Assembly (NCBI RefSeq): GCF_030345095.1
Contig: NZ_CP128360.1
Span: 1,116,001-1,180,000, forward strand
DNA: 64,000 bases
Direction of reading: 5' to 3'
Source: Solwaraspora sp. WMMA2056
GTDB lineage: Bacteria; Actinomycetota; Actinomycetes; Mycobacteriales; Micromonosporaceae
Shown: positions 1 to 8,032 of the stretch, in pieces
How positions within the stretch are numbered: the first letter of the stretch is position 1
Layout: every line of letters starts with the position of its first letter
Notes under the pieces: model-generated
What the model saw: the letters and a program-made list of their open reading frames with translations, nothing else
Database searches by the model: none
What the model was told of the DNA's origin: nothing
Translations under genes and position numbers: made by a program

Positions 1-727
1 TCTGGGTGAGCTCGAAACTGGCCCGGCCGGAGACCAGCAGCAGATGACCCCGCAGCGGCAGCAGCCCTTCCCGGGCGGCCCAGCCGATCACCTTGTCGAC
101 GGCGTTGTGCCGGCCGACGTCCTCGCGGACCACGCGTACCTGCCCGTCGGCGGTGAACAGACCGGCGGCGTGCAGCCCGCCGGTGCGGTCGAAGCCCTGC
201 TGGGCGGCGCGCAGCCGGTCCGGCAGCGCGGCGAGCAGCCACGGGTCGAGTTCGAACCGGTCGGCGGCGACGTCGAACCGGGACCGGGTGCGCACCGCGT
301 CGATGCTCGCTTTGCCGCACACCCCGCACGAACTGGTCGTGTAGAAGTTGCGGGCCGGGTCCGTCTCCGGCGGCGGCACGTGCCCGGCGAGGGTCACGTC
401 GACGACGTTGTACGTGTTCGGCGTGTCGGTGCCGGCGCACAGTTGAGCGGTCACCACGTCGTCGGCCGCCCCGATCAGCCCTTCGGTGAGCAGAAAACCG
501 ATCGCCAGGTCGATGTCGTTGCCCGGCGTACGCATGGTGACCGCCAGCGGACGCCGCCGGGCCGGTCCGGCCGGCCCGACCCGGATCTCCAGCGGCTCCT
601 CCCCGGCGACGGTGTCCATCCGGCGTACCTGCCGCGTCGATCTGCCCGTGCCGGCGGCGCCACTGCCGTCGCCGACCTCGATCCGCAGCACCGTGCGGCG
701 CTCACTCGCCCTGCCCATGCCACCCAT
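1..727 (-). CDS. fdhD: Formate dehydrogenase accessory sulfurtransferase FdhD (3' end outside window)
   Basis: Translating the minus strand from ATG 727 (or in-frame ATG 718) gives about 242 residues before the window edge, so the C-terminus is missing. The FdhD hallmarks are visible: a CGVCG-type cysteine motif (SSCGVCGKAS) and a later DVGRHNAVDKVIG stretch. FdhD passes sulfur to the molybdenum cofactor of formate dehydrogenases in the cytoplasm. A candidate client, the FdhF/YdeP-like oxidoreductase at 12959-15229, lies in the same window with a MobA-like gene. All conspicuous plus-strand frames here are shadows. Identification is firm; only the choice between two starts is open. Confidence 0.93.
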   Translation of the reverse strand, partial: MGGMGRASERRTVLRIEVGDGSGAAGTGRSTRQVRRMDTVAGEEPLEIRVGPAGPARRRPLAVTMRTPGNDIDLAIGFLLTEGLIGAADDVVTAQLCAGTDTPNTYNVVDVTLAGHVPPPETDPARNFYTTSSCGVCGKASIDAVRTRSRFDVAADRFELDPWLLAALPDRLRAAQQGFDRTGGLHAAGLFTADGQVRVVREDVGRHNAVDKVIGWAAREGLLPLRGHLLLVSGRASFELTQ

Positions 728-989
728 CCTGCCGCCGACCTCGGTCGACAGCCCACCGGTCCGACGCGTCCCGGCTGGCGGGACACCGGCGGCGGATGTG
801 GCCGGCGGTGTCCCGCCGGCGGTGCGATGAGGCATCTGTGGTGCATCTGTGCGGCAGAGAGCCTCGCTCGGTGCCTCTCCCGTACGCTGGATCGCAGTCC
901 GTGGATGCGTCGAGGTGCAGGACCGCTGGAGCGAGTCGAGGCCAAATCCGGTGGCCGACGTCGCAGCCCTGAGGAGAGTCAAGCCGATC

Positions 990-1346
990 ATGAGTGACGA
1001 AGCGGGTCGTCTGTTCCGGGAAGCGTGGATCGCCGGAGTCCGCAGGCACTACCCGGGGGAACCGAAGCCCGGGTACGTGGCCTCGTGGGACACCACCCCG
1101 GAGTGGGAGCGGCAGGCGGCGGCTGCCGTGTGCGGTCAGATCCGTGACTTCGTACGGGTCAGCTCGGGGGCGACCGCGAAGCTGAGTCGGGAGCAGAAGG
1201 GCCGGTTCGTCGCTCTGTGCTGGATCGCGCAGATTCACAAGCACTTCGACGACCCGAAGCCGTCGTACGTCGCCGACTGGGACGCGCTGCCTCGCTGGCA
1301 GCAGGAGACCGACGCCGACATCTTCGAGTACGTCGCGGCGAGTTAG
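990..1346 (+). CDS. Small protein with two copies of a W/PKPxYV repeat, function unknown
   Basis: ATG 990 follows a GAGGAG ribosome site and gives 118 residues; the longer upstream frame lacks such a site. The protein is an internal duplication. Residues 8-51 and 72-114 align, sharing a WIA core, PKPxYVAxWD, P-x-W and an acidic helical end. No membrane segment or signal peptide is seen. I do not recognise the family and assign no function. It stands alone between fdhD (divergent) and the antitoxin gene at 1401, with a 54 bp gap downstream. Confidence 0.8.
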   Translation: MSDEAGRLFREAWIAGVRRHYPGEPKPGYVASWDTTPEWERQAAAAVCGQIRDFVRVSSGATAKLSREQKGRFVALCWIAQIHKHFDDPKPSYVADWDALPRWQQETDADIFEYVAAS

Positions 1347-1400
1347 CTGGCAGCACGCCGCCGGAAGCGCTGGCGGTATACCTACCGAAGGGCTCGGGCG

Positions 1401-1652
1401 ATGACGGTGAAACGCTCAATCGACATCCCCGACGATGTCGCCCAGTGGCTCGACGGACAACCCAACGCCAGCGCCGCCATCACCGCAGCCCTACGCGCTC
1501 AGATGGCCGGCACCCAACTTGACGAGGTGCTGCGCCGCGCCGGCATCGAGGTCACCGGTGCGGGCAAGAGCCGCTGGCGCGACCGCCTGGCGGCACCCAT
1601 CTCTGTCGAAGCCCTTGCCGAGGGACGGCGCATGCTCGACGGGGCGGTGTGA
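1401..1652 (+). CDS. Ribbon-helix-helix antitoxin-like protein, apparently without its toxin
   Basis: 83 residues. It opens with a strand (KRSIDIPDDVAQWL) and a helix typical of VapB/RHH antitoxins, and it resembles the antitoxin at 2099-2383 along its length, including a shared GIEVT segment. A toxin would be expected next. A GTG at 1649 overlaps the stop in a GTGA arrangement, but that frame carries no PIN domain and runs straight into the converging toxin gene at 1683. It is best read as an orphan antitoxin whose toxin has been lost. The DNA-binding role is inferred from the fold. Confidence 0.75.
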   Translation: MTVKRSIDIPDDVAQWLDGQPNASAAITAALRAQMAGTQLDEVLRRAGIEVTGAGKSRWRDRLAAPISVEALAEGRRMLDGAV

Positions 1653-1682
1653 GCGTCGAGCCGATCGCCGTGGCCAGCCGGG

Positions 1683-2099
1683 TCAGATGTCGTCGGCCGG
1701 AATGGAGTGGACCTGGTCATCGGGAACCACCGTCGGCGTCAGGTGCGGTTCGCTGGTGAGGTAGTAGGCGCCGTGGTCGAGCGCGGCCCACACCGCGTGG
1801 GCGCGGGCGAGGTCGCCCTTGACGAGAGGGGCGATCGCGGCCGCGTCGGACGCCTCACCGGCGTCCAGCGGCAGCACCGCGACGCTGGGCAGGGTGGCCA
1901 GCACCCCGAGCCGGGCGCGGGCGGGCGCGTCGGTGACCCGGGTGTAGGCGTCGAGCAACGCCACGGCGGGCAAACCGGTGTACGCGCCGTCGTCGGCGAT
2001 CTCGACCAGCAACTCCCCGACGTGCACGTGCCCTCGGGCGTAGGACAACATCGCGGACGTGTCGAGCACGGCGCGGATCTCGACCTCGTCGTGGGCCAT
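1683..2099 (-). CDS. PIN-domain toxin (VapC-like)
   Basis: 138 residues. Near the N-terminus is AVLDTSAMLSYARG, the first acidic motif of PIN ribonucleases, and near the C-terminus DLARAHAVWAALDHGAYYLTSEP, matching the later acidic and T-x-E/D motif. VapC toxins cleave tRNA or rRNA, and the paired antitoxin blocks this. The start codon overlaps the stop of the antitoxin gene by one base (TGATG), the usual operon form. It converges on the orphan antitoxin at 1401. The toxin class is fairly sure; the RNA target is unknown. Confidence 0.85.
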   Translation of the reverse strand: MAHDEVEIRAVLDTSAMLSYARGHVHVGELLVEIADDGAYTGLPAVALLDAYTRVTDAPARARLGVLATLPSVAVLPLDAGEASDAAAIAPLVKGDLARAHAVWAALDHGAYYLTSEPHLTPTVVPDDQVHSIPADDI

Positions 2100-2383
2100 C
2101 AGGCGGCGGTGTCGTCGGCCGGCCAGGTGCCTGCGCGCACCATGTCCCGGCGGCGCTGATTCTCCGCCCGCTGCTCAGCGGTCAGCTGCGGCAACGCGCC
2201 CCGGACCCGGTCACGGCCGGCGTCGGTGACCTCGATACCCACCGTCCGCAGCATCTCTACCGTCGCGGCGGCCCGATTCATCCGTGCACGCAACGCTTCA
2301 GTCACCGCAGCCGAAACGTTCTCCTCCCGGTCCAGGTACGCGGCGACGTCGTCGGGCAGGCTCACCGTCACACGCTTAGTCAT
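2099..2383 (-). CDS. Ribbon-helix-helix antitoxin (VapB-like), partner of the PIN toxin
   Basis: Starting at ATG 2383 (a TTG at 2389 is possible) it gives 94 residues beginning MTKRVTVSLPDDVAAYL, a clear RHH strand-helix start. The C-terminal half is charged and probably wraps the toxin. It overlaps the toxin start by one base. Two copies of an 8-base word lie across the start region (2380-2398), which suggests the protein represses its own operon. It is a paralogue of the 1401-1652 protein. Confidence 0.85.
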   Translation of the reverse strand: MTKRVTVSLPDDVAAYLDREENVSAAVTEALRARMNRAAATVEMLRTVGIEVTDAGRDRVRGALPQLTAEQRAENQRRRDMVRAGTWPADDTAA

Positions 2384-2398
2384 ACTCAAATCATACTC
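2380..2398. promoter_or_regulatory. Direct-repeat operator candidate of the toxin-antitoxin operon
   Basis: TCATACTC occurs at 2380-2387 and again at 2391-2398, separated by AAA, so the copies are 11 bp apart and face the same side of the helix. They overlap the antitoxin start codon. RHH antitoxins usually bind short repeats of this kind in their own promoter. Autorepression is inferred. Confidence 0.5.
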
Positions 2399-2422
2399 GC
2401 GTCGGGAGCGTTGCCGAGGTCG

Positions 2423-2776
2423 CTAGTCGAATTCGAGGCAGAACGGGTGGCCGGCGGGGTCGGCGTACACCCGGAAGCCCGGCTCGACGTCGGAGAGCTT
2501 GGTGGCACCGAGCGCGAGCACGGCCTGCTCCGCACGGTCGATGTCGTCGACCCGCACGTCCAGGTGGATCTGCTGCGGCCGGGCCGGGTCCGGCCAGCGG
2601 GGCGGCTGGTGGTCGGGGGCGTGCTGGAAACTGATCCGTGGGCCGTCGCCGGCGGAGATGTCGATCCAGCTGCCGTCGACCCGGGTGATCTCGTACCCGA
2701 GCAGCTCACAGTAGAACCGGGCCAGCCGCTGCGGGTCCGGGCAGTCGAGCACGATCGCCGAGAGTCGTCCGATCAT
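2423..2776 (-). CDS. VOC (glyoxalase/bleomycin-resistance fold) family protein
   Basis: 117 residues with the family pattern: SAIVLDCPDPQRLARFYCELLGYEI at the start, IHLDVRVDDIDRAEQAVLALGA in the middle, and RVYADPAGHPFCLEF at the end. This is one VOC module of two beta-alpha-beta-beta-beta units. Such proteins form cytoplasmic dimers that bind a metal and small electrophiles or drugs. The substrate cannot be told from sequence. It lies alone, 24 bp from the antitoxin operon, on the same strand. Confidence 0.85.
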   Translation of the reverse strand: MIGRLSAIVLDCPDPQRLARFYCELLGYEITRVDGSWIDISAGDGPRISFQHAPDHQPPRWPDPARPQQIHLDVRVDDIDRAEQAVLALGATKLSDVEPGFRVYADPAGHPFCLEFD

Positions 2777-2827
2777 CGGGTCAGGCTACCGCCGCCGCCG
2801 GGGCTGCGCTGCGCAAGCACGCGCGGC

Positions 2828-3301
2828 CTACCCGGCCCGCCGCCGAGCCCGGTGCAGCGTCAGCCGGGCGGCGGCCAGCAGGCCGCTGGCGGCGAACATC
2901 GCCGCGCTGACCAGCAGCCAGCGGCGTAGGTACGGCTCCTGGGTCAGGCCCGTGGCGCGGGTGAAGGCACCGTCGCCGAGCCGCAGGATGCCCGGCAGGT
3001 ACACGAGGAACAGCAGCGCCGTGCCGAGCGTCGGGACCCGGACGTGGTTCACTATCGCCCGCCGTACGGCCGGTCGGAGCCGGCCGCCGATGCCGGCGAC
3101 GGCGACCAGGACCCGGTCGGCCGCTGCCGCGAGCGGATAGAGGATCAGGTCGTGGGCGACGACCGCGGCCACGAACCAGACCGCCATCCGTACGGCGGTG
3201 GCCTCACCGGACAGGCGCGCGACGACCCATCCGGTGACGGTGAAGCAGCCGACCAGCAGCGGCAGCTGCCAGAGCGGTGCGCCGTACCCGAGCCGGGTCA
3301 T
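2828..3301 (-). CDS. Small integral membrane protein coupled to the sulfite-oxidase-like gene
   Basis: ATG 3301 overlaps the upstream stop by four bases (ATGA), so I prefer it over the longer frame; this gives 157 residues. About four hydrophobic segments are seen: near the start (PLWQLPLLVGCFTVTGWVVA), residues around 38-60, around 97-115 and near the C-terminus, which ends in a basic tail. The overlap indicates translational coupling with the cytochrome b/molybdopterin protein, so it may help anchor or serve that enzyme. No family is recognised. Confidence 0.75.
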   Translation of the reverse strand: MTRLGYGAPLWQLPLLVGCFTVTGWVVARLSGEATAVRMAVWFVAAVVAHDLILYPLAAAADRVLVAVAGIGGRLRPAVRRAIVNHVRVPTLGTALLFLVYLPGILRLGDGAFTRATGLTQEPYLRRWLLVSAAMFAASGLLAAARLTLHRARRRAG

Positions 3302-4602
3302 CGGCGCGACCCCTGGAACTCGATGGCGCGCACCCACTTGGTGCACCGCACCCCGGGCAGGGCGGGCACGATGATCCGGGCCGGGAAGCCGTGGTCCGCC
3401 GACAGATCGACCCCGTTGACCCGCAGGGCCAGCAGCGAGTCACCGTCGAGGACCTGGTTGCGCTGCAGGATCGCCGTGTTGAACAGCCCGCCGCGCTGGA
3501 TCGAGCGGACCAGGGCCGCCGTCGGCTCCGGCACCCCGGCGAGGGCGGCGAGGTCACGCAGCCGTACGCCGGTCCAGGTCTGCAGCGTCGACCAGCCCTC
3601 CACGCAGGCGATCGGCAGCCGGGCGGTGTGCAGCGGCATGGCGAGCAGCTGGTCGCGGTCCAGCCGTACCGTCCGGCCGGCGGCGTCGCGCAGCTCCAGC
3701 CGCCACGCCGGGCCGGTGTCGGCGGGCCGGATGCCGGCGGCGACCGCCGTCCGGTTGACCGGGAAGCCGTTCGGTCCGTCGTCGGGTTGCCGCCCCCGGG
3801 GCAGTAGGAACGCGAGTCGCCGCCACGGGCCGTCGAGGCTCTGCCCGACCGTCGTCACGCCGAGCAGCAGCGACCCGCCGCCGGTCAGGGCGAGCAGCCC
3901 GCGCCGGCTGATGGTCGCCGGACCGGGGCGCGGGGCGACCAGCTCGTCGGGCTCGACCCGGCCGGTTCGGGACCGCAGTACGGCGATCATCCGGGGCAGT
4001 TTGAGTGCGACGTGGACGACGAACGCGGCGGTGAACACCCAGGCCCCGAAGTAGTGGGCGGTGTAGAAGTCGAAACCGAACAGGTACGCGTACTGCACGT
4101 TGAGCACGCCGGTGACGGTCTGGAACAGGATGCCGCCGACGAGCAGGAGCAGCGAGAGGCGTTCCAGCGCGTGTGCCGCCGAGCGGACCGGCGGCCAGGC
4201 GAACAGCTTCGGAATCACCGACCAGAGTTTGACCAGGATCACCGGGATCAGTGCGATGCCGAGGGCGACGTGCAGGCCCTGACTGACCCGGAACAGCCAG
4301 GAGGGTCGGGTCGGCCAGTCGACGTACGGCAGCCGCAGCCAGCCCACGTCGGCCGGCATCGCCTGCGGCCCGTAGGCGACGTGGTCGAGCAGCCCGGTGA
4401 CGACGACCAGCGGCAGACCGACCAGCAGTACGGCGCCGAGGACCGAGGTCAGCCAGGCACCGCGCAGCGGGCTGCGCCACCGGACGAGCGCGGTGCCGCC
4501 GGTGGCCTCCGTGCCGCCGGTGGCCTCCGTGCCGCCGGTGGCCTCCGTGGTGCCGGCCGCACCCACGGGCGGCGGTGCGGGTGCGGGTTCGTCGACGGGC
4601 AC
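3298..4602 (-). CDS. Cytochrome b-type membrane domain fused to a sulfite-oxidase-like molybdopterin domain
   Basis: 434 residues from GTG 4602, preceded by GAGGAG six bases away. Residues 15-37 hold a TEATGG repeat. Four membrane segments follow (about 50-75, 105-130, 148-170, 178-200), with histidines at 74, 111, 183 and 197 that could bind b hemes. A fifth hydrophobic stretch after ISRRGLL (231-253) leads to the catalytic part. PIACVEGWS supplies C333, the expected Mo-binding cysteine, and FPARIIVPALPG is typical of the family. The catalytic domain probably faces outside and passes electrons to the hemes. The substrate is unknown. It shares a control region with the divergent epimerase gene. 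Confidence 0.85.
   Translation of the reverse strand: MPVDEPAPAPPPVGAAGTTEATGGTEATGGTEATGGTALVRWRSPLRGAWLTSVLGAVLLVGLPLVVVTGLLDHVAYGPQAMPADVGWLRLPYVDWPTRPSWLFRVSQGLHVALGIALIPVILVKLWSVIPKLFAWPPVRSAAHALERLSLLLLVGGILFQTVTGVLNVQYAYLFGFDFYTAHYFGAWVFTAAFVVHVALKLPRMIAVLRSRTGRVEPDELVAPRPGPATISRRGLLALTGGGSLLLGVTTVGQSLDGPWRRLAFLLPRGRQPDDGPNGFPVNRTAVAAGIRPADTGPAWRLELRDAAGRTVRLDRDQLLAMPLHTARLPIACVEGWSTLQTWTGVRLRDLAALAGVPEPTAALVRSIQRGGLFNTAILQRNQVLDGDSLLALRVNGVDLSADHGFPARIIVPALPGVRCTKWVRAIEFQGSRR
4495..4552. repeat. In-frame 18-bp tandem repeat in the sulfite-oxidase-like gene
   Basis: Three nearly identical 18-bp units (GTGGCCTCCGTGCCGCCG type) encode TEATGG three times in the cytoplasmic N-terminus. 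The unit is a multiple of three, so gain or loss of copies would keep the frame. Confidence 0.8.
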
Positions 4603-4684
4603 GATGGTCTCCTCGGGACGGTCTCGGTACCGACCGGTGCCTGCAGGCTATGCGCCGCAGCCGGCGACGATGGCCGTTCCGGCG

Positions 4685-4700
4685 CTTACGGATTCCTTAC
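4685..4700. promoter_or_regulatory. GTAAG direct-repeat box between the sulfite-oxidase-like and epimerase genes
   Basis: CTTAC occurs at 4685-4689 and 4696-4700, an 11-bp spacing. Read on the minus strand the site is GTAAGGAATCCGTAAG, which differs by one central base from the site at 7295-7310. The geometry (two 5-base half-sites one helical turn apart) is that of OmpR-family response regulators. It lies between two divergent start codons (4602 and 4752). Confidence 0.6.
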
Positions 4701-4751
4701 GCGGCCCCGTTGGCAGTGCTCGCCGACCGCGACCGGCCATACGGTGACCGG

Positions 4752-5816
4752 ATGCGGATTCTGCTCACCGGCGCGGCCGGGTTCATCGGCTCGCACATCG
4801 CCGACCTGCTGGCCGACGACGGGCACGACGTGCTGGCGGTGGACGCGCTGCTGCCGCAGGCCCACGATGGCGAGCCTCCCGAGTGGACCAGCCGGCACGA
4901 CCTGGTGCGGGGCGACGTCCGCGACGGCGAGCTGCTCGACCGGCTGCTGACCGGCGTGGACGCCGTCTGCCACCAGGCGGCGATGGTGGGCCACGGCCTC
5001 GACCCGTCGGACGCGCCGGGCTATGCGGGCCACAACGACTACGGCACCGCCGTCCTGCTCGCCGCGATGCACCGGGCCCGGGTGACCCGGCTGGTGCTGG
5101 CCAGTTCGATGGTCGTGTACGGCGAGGGCCGGTACACCTGCGCCCGGCACGGCATCGTACGGCCGCAGCCACGCCGCCCGGCGGACCTGGCCGCCGGCCG
5201 GTACGACCCGGGCTGCCCACACTGCGGCGACGCGTTGTCGTGGGCGACGGTCCCGGAGGACGCCCCGCTGGAGCCGCGCAGCACGTACGCGGCGACGAAG
5301 CTCGCCCAGGAGCACCTGGCGGCGGCGTGGGCCCGTCAGACCGGCGGCGGCTGCTGGGCGCTGCGCTACCACAACGTGTACGGCCCTCGGATGCCGCGCG
5401 ACACCCCGTACGCCGGGGTGGCCTCGATCTTCCGGTCGGCGCTGGCTGACGGCCGGCCGCCACAGGTGTTGGAGGACGGTCGGCAGCAGCGTGACTTCGT
5501 CCACGTCGCCGACGTCGCGCGGATCAACGTCCGAGCGTTGGTCGCCGAGCCGCCGGTGGGCGACCTGGTGCCGTTGAACGTCTGCTCCGGCGAGCCACGG
5601 ACCGTCGGCGAACTGGCCGGGACGCTGGCGACCGCGATGGGCGGACCCGCACCGGTGGTCGTCGGCGGCGCGCGGGCGGCCGACGTACGGCACGTGGTGG
5701 CTGATCCCCGCCGGGCCACCGAGCTGCTCGGCTTCACCGCGAGCGTCCGGTTCGCCGACGGGGTGGCGGCGTTCGCCACCGATCCGCTGCGGGCACCGGC
5801 GGTCGGCGTCGGCTGA
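4752..5816 (+). CDS. NAD-dependent epimerase/dehydratase (extended SDR), possibly dTDP-rhamnose 4-epimerase type
   Basis: 354 residues from ATG 4752; the frame is open further upstream without a better start. MRILLTGAAGFIGSH is the GxxGxxG nucleotide site, SSMVVYGEG and YAATK supply the catalytic Ser and Tyr/Lys. An insert between them contains CARHG and CPHCG, a cysteine-rich loop that, as I recall, is seen in dTDP-L-rhamnose 4-epimerases; it could bind zinc. The enzyme would change a nucleotide sugar for the glycosyltransferases next door. The exact substrate is uncertain. Confidence 0.8.
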   Translation: MRILLTGAAGFIGSHIADLLADDGHDVLAVDALLPQAHDGEPPEWTSRHDLVRGDVRDGELLDRLLTGVDAVCHQAAMVGHGLDPSDAPGYAGHNDYGTAVLLAAMHRARVTRLVLASSMVVYGEGRYTCARHGIVRPQPRRPADLAAGRYDPGCPHCGDALSWATVPEDAPLEPRSTYAATKLAQEHLAAAWARQTGGGCWALRYHNVYGPRMPRDTPYAGVASIFRSALADGRPPQVLEDGRQQRDFVHVADVARINVRALVAEPPVGDLVPLNVCSGEPRTVGELAGTLATAMGGPAPVVVGGARAADVRHVVADPRRATELLGFTASVRFADGVAAFATDPLRAPAVGVG

Positions 5817-5831
5817 GCCGCCGCCCGCTGG

Positions 5832-7211
5832 TCAGGAGAAGGTGAGCAGCAGGTGGTTGACCGCCAGCGCGGTCGCCGCCTGCCCGGCCAGCCACCAGCG
5901 GTGGGTACGTGCCGGCAGGTGGGCGGTGGCGATCAGCAGCCAGACGACGAACGGCAGCCAGATCCGTTCGACCTCGGCCTTGCTCAGCCCGGACAGGTCG
6001 GCCGCGACGATCGCCAGCGCGGCGGTGAGCGGCAGCAGGATCGTGGGCCGGGTCGCGGCGTACCGCCATCCGCGCGCCACCGTGCCGTCGCCGGCCGGGC
6101 CGCGCCAGGCGTGGCGGGCCGCGACGATCGTGCGGCGCAGCGCCGGGCCGGTGACCAGCCCGGCGGAGAGCAGCATCGCGGCCAGGTTCGCCCACACCCA
6201 GTAGGCGTACGGACGTTCGGCGGCCCACCCCTGGTAGTAGCGCACCACGACCAGCTGGTAGCCGTCCCACCACCAGAAACCGGCGGCGGTGAAGGCGGCG
6301 ACCACGGCGGCGACCCCGGCTGCGGCGGTGAGCAGCGCCGGCAGGAACCGGCCCGGCCGTAGCACCAGCACCGCGACGGCGAGCAGTCCGATCAGGACGA
6401 ACCCGTACGACAGGTAGAGCGCGAAGCCGAGCAGGATGCCACCGGCGAGCGGCGCGACCGGATGCCGGGCGGCGAGCAGCGCCAGCCCGGCGGCGACGAC
6501 ACCGGTGAAGACGCCGTCGCCGGAGGCACCGATCCAGACCGCTCCGGGCAGTAGCACCAGGAACGGCAGTACGGCGCGGGCGGCGTCGGCCGCACCGAGC
6601 CAGCGCAGCGCCGCCGGGATCGACACCACCATGGTCGCGCCGATCAGGATGCAGGCCATACCGGCGGCGGCTCCACCGCCGAGGCCGATGCGGTCCAGCC
6701 AGACGAAGACCAGCAGCGCGCCGGGGGGATGGCCGGCGGTGTGCGTCGACCACGATTCCGGCTGGAAGTCGACGATCCGGCCGCTGAAGCCGGCCAGCAT
6801 GGCCGGGATGTCGGTGATCCGGTGTACCTCGTGCAGGTACTCCGCCTGGTTGGTGAGCCGCCTGGCGACTCCGGCGGACCAGCCGTCGACCAGGGCCAGG
6901 GCCAGGGTCCAGGCGACGGCGGCGAGGTAGCCGGCCCCGAGCAACGGACCCCAGCGGGCGGTCCGCGCCCACCGTACGCCCCAGATGATCACCACGGCCG
7001 CGACCGCGACCGCGACCGGCGTACCCCAGCCGACGTGTGGCCGCCAGAAGGCGTAGATCGGGGCGGTCTCGGCGTAGAGGCCGACGCCGCGCCGGTTGAG
7101 GACCACCCCGACGACCACGGCGGTGGCGATCAGGGCCAGTTCGACACCGAGCACGATCCAGTCGGCGCGGGCGGGCCGCCGCGCGGCGGTCGGCGAGGAA
7201 GACGAGGACAT
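5832..7211 (-). CDS. Multipass membrane protein, GT-C glycosyltransferase-like
   Basis: 459 residues from ATG 7211; a longer frame to 7313 exists but crosses the promoter boxes. At least ten hydrophobic segments are seen. A loop after the first segments carries THTAGHPPG, a pattern found in polyprenyl-phosphate-dependent GT-C mannosyl or arabinosyl transferases (GT39/ArnT-like). It is divergent from the GT2 gene and probably works with it on a lipid-linked or cell-wall sugar at the membrane. Enzyme activity is inferred from topology and this loop only. Confidence 0.7.
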   Translation of the reverse strand: MSSSSSPTAARRPARADWIVLGVELALIATAVVVGVVLNRRGVGLYAETAPIYAFWRPHVGWGTPVAVAVAAVVIIWGVRWARTARWGPLLGAGYLAAVAWTLALALVDGWSAGVARRLTNQAEYLHEVHRITDIPAMLAGFSGRIVDFQPESWSTHTAGHPPGALLVFVWLDRIGLGGGAAAGMACILIGATMVVSIPAALRWLGAADAARAVLPFLVLLPGAVWIGASGDGVFTGVVAAGLALLAARHPVAPLAGGILLGFALYLSYGFVLIGLLAVAVLVLRPGRFLPALLTAAAGVAAVVAAFTAAGFWWWDGYQLVVVRYYQGWAAERPYAYWVWANLAAMLLSAGLVTGPALRRTIVAARHAWRGPAGDGTVARGWRYAATRPTILLPLTAALAIVAADLSGLSKAEVERIWLPFVVWLLIATAHLPARTHRWWLAGQAATALAVNHLLLTFS

Positions 7212-7265
7212 GATTGGCGCACCGTACGGCCTGCGGTGGGCCCGTCGGCGGGTGGCGACGCGGCC

Positions 7266-7310
7266 GTAAGCAAGCCGTAAGAACCGACCGTCGCGTAAGG
7301 ATTCCGTAAG
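7266..7310. promoter_or_regulatory. Two GTAAG direct-repeat boxes between the GT-C-like and GT2 genes
   Basis: GTAAG occurs four times: 7266-7270, 7277-7281, 7295-7299 and 7306-7310. They form two pairs, each with exactly 11 bp between copies. The second pair, GTAAGGATTCCGTAAG, is the near-identical mate of the 4685-4700 site. The boxes lie between the divergent starts at 7211 and 7358, so one regulator could control both directions. Confidence 0.65.
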
Positions 7311-7357
7311 CACTGACGGGCCACCGTACGGTGGTGGCGCGCCCTAGCGTCGGCGGT

Positions 7358-8032
7358 ATGCCGACACCGATCGACGTGGTGCTGCCCTGCCTCGACGAGG
7401 CCGCCGCCCTGCCCGGCGTGCTCACCGCCCTGCCGCCCGGCTACCGGGCGATTGTCGTCGACAACGGTTCCCGGGACGGTTCGCCGCAGGTGGCGGCGGC
7501 GCACGGGGCCCGGGTCGTGCACGAGCCCCGCCGGGGTTACGGTGCCGCCGTCCACACCGGGCTGTTGGCCGCCGAGACCGAGCTCGTCTGCGTCCTGGAC
7601 GCGGACGGCTCGTTCGATCCGCAGCAACTTCCGGCGCTGGTCGAGCCGGTGGCGGCCGACCGGGCGGAGCTGGCCGTCGGCCGTCGCCGACCGGTCTCGG
7701 TGTCGGCCTGGCCCTGGCATGCCCGCGTCGGGACCGCGCTGGTCGCGGCCCTGCTGCGGCACCGGGGCGTACCGCTGCGTGATCTGAGCCCGATCCGGGT
7801 GGCCCGCCGGCGGGCGCTGCTGGACCTCGGGGTCGCCGACCGGGCGTTCGGCTACCCGTTGGAGCTGCTGGTCCGGGCGGCCGGTGCCGGCTGGCGGATC
7901 GTCGAGCTGGATGTCCGGTACGCGCCACGGGCGGCCGGCACCCGGTCGAAGGTCTCCGGCTCCGTGCGGGGCACGTACCGCGCGACCCGCGACTTCGTCG
8001 GGGTGCTGCGTACGGTGGGCAACTCCCGGTGA
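7358..8032 (+). CDS. Glycosyltransferase family 2
   Basis: 224 residues from ATG 7358. It begins IDVVLPCLDEAAALPGVLTALP and has VVDNGSRDGS and LDADGSFDP, the nucleotide and metal (DxD-like) motifs of GT-A family 2 enzymes. No membrane segment is seen, so it is probably a cytoplasmic enzyme charging a lipid carrier or a sugar acceptor. It is the first gene of a tight plus-strand operon: its stop overlaps the next GTG (GTGA), and the same overlap joins the following pair. Confidence 0.85.
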   Translation: MPTPIDVVLPCLDEAAALPGVLTALPPGYRAIVVDNGSRDGSPQVAAAHGARVVHEPRRGYGAAVHTGLLAAETELVCVLDADGSFDPQQLPALVEPVAADRAELAVGRRRPVSVSAWPWHARVGTALVAALLRHRGVPLRDLSPIRVARRRALLDLGVADRAFGYPLELLVRAAGAGWRIVELDVRYAPRAAGTRSKVSGSVRGTYRATRDFVGVLRTVGNSR

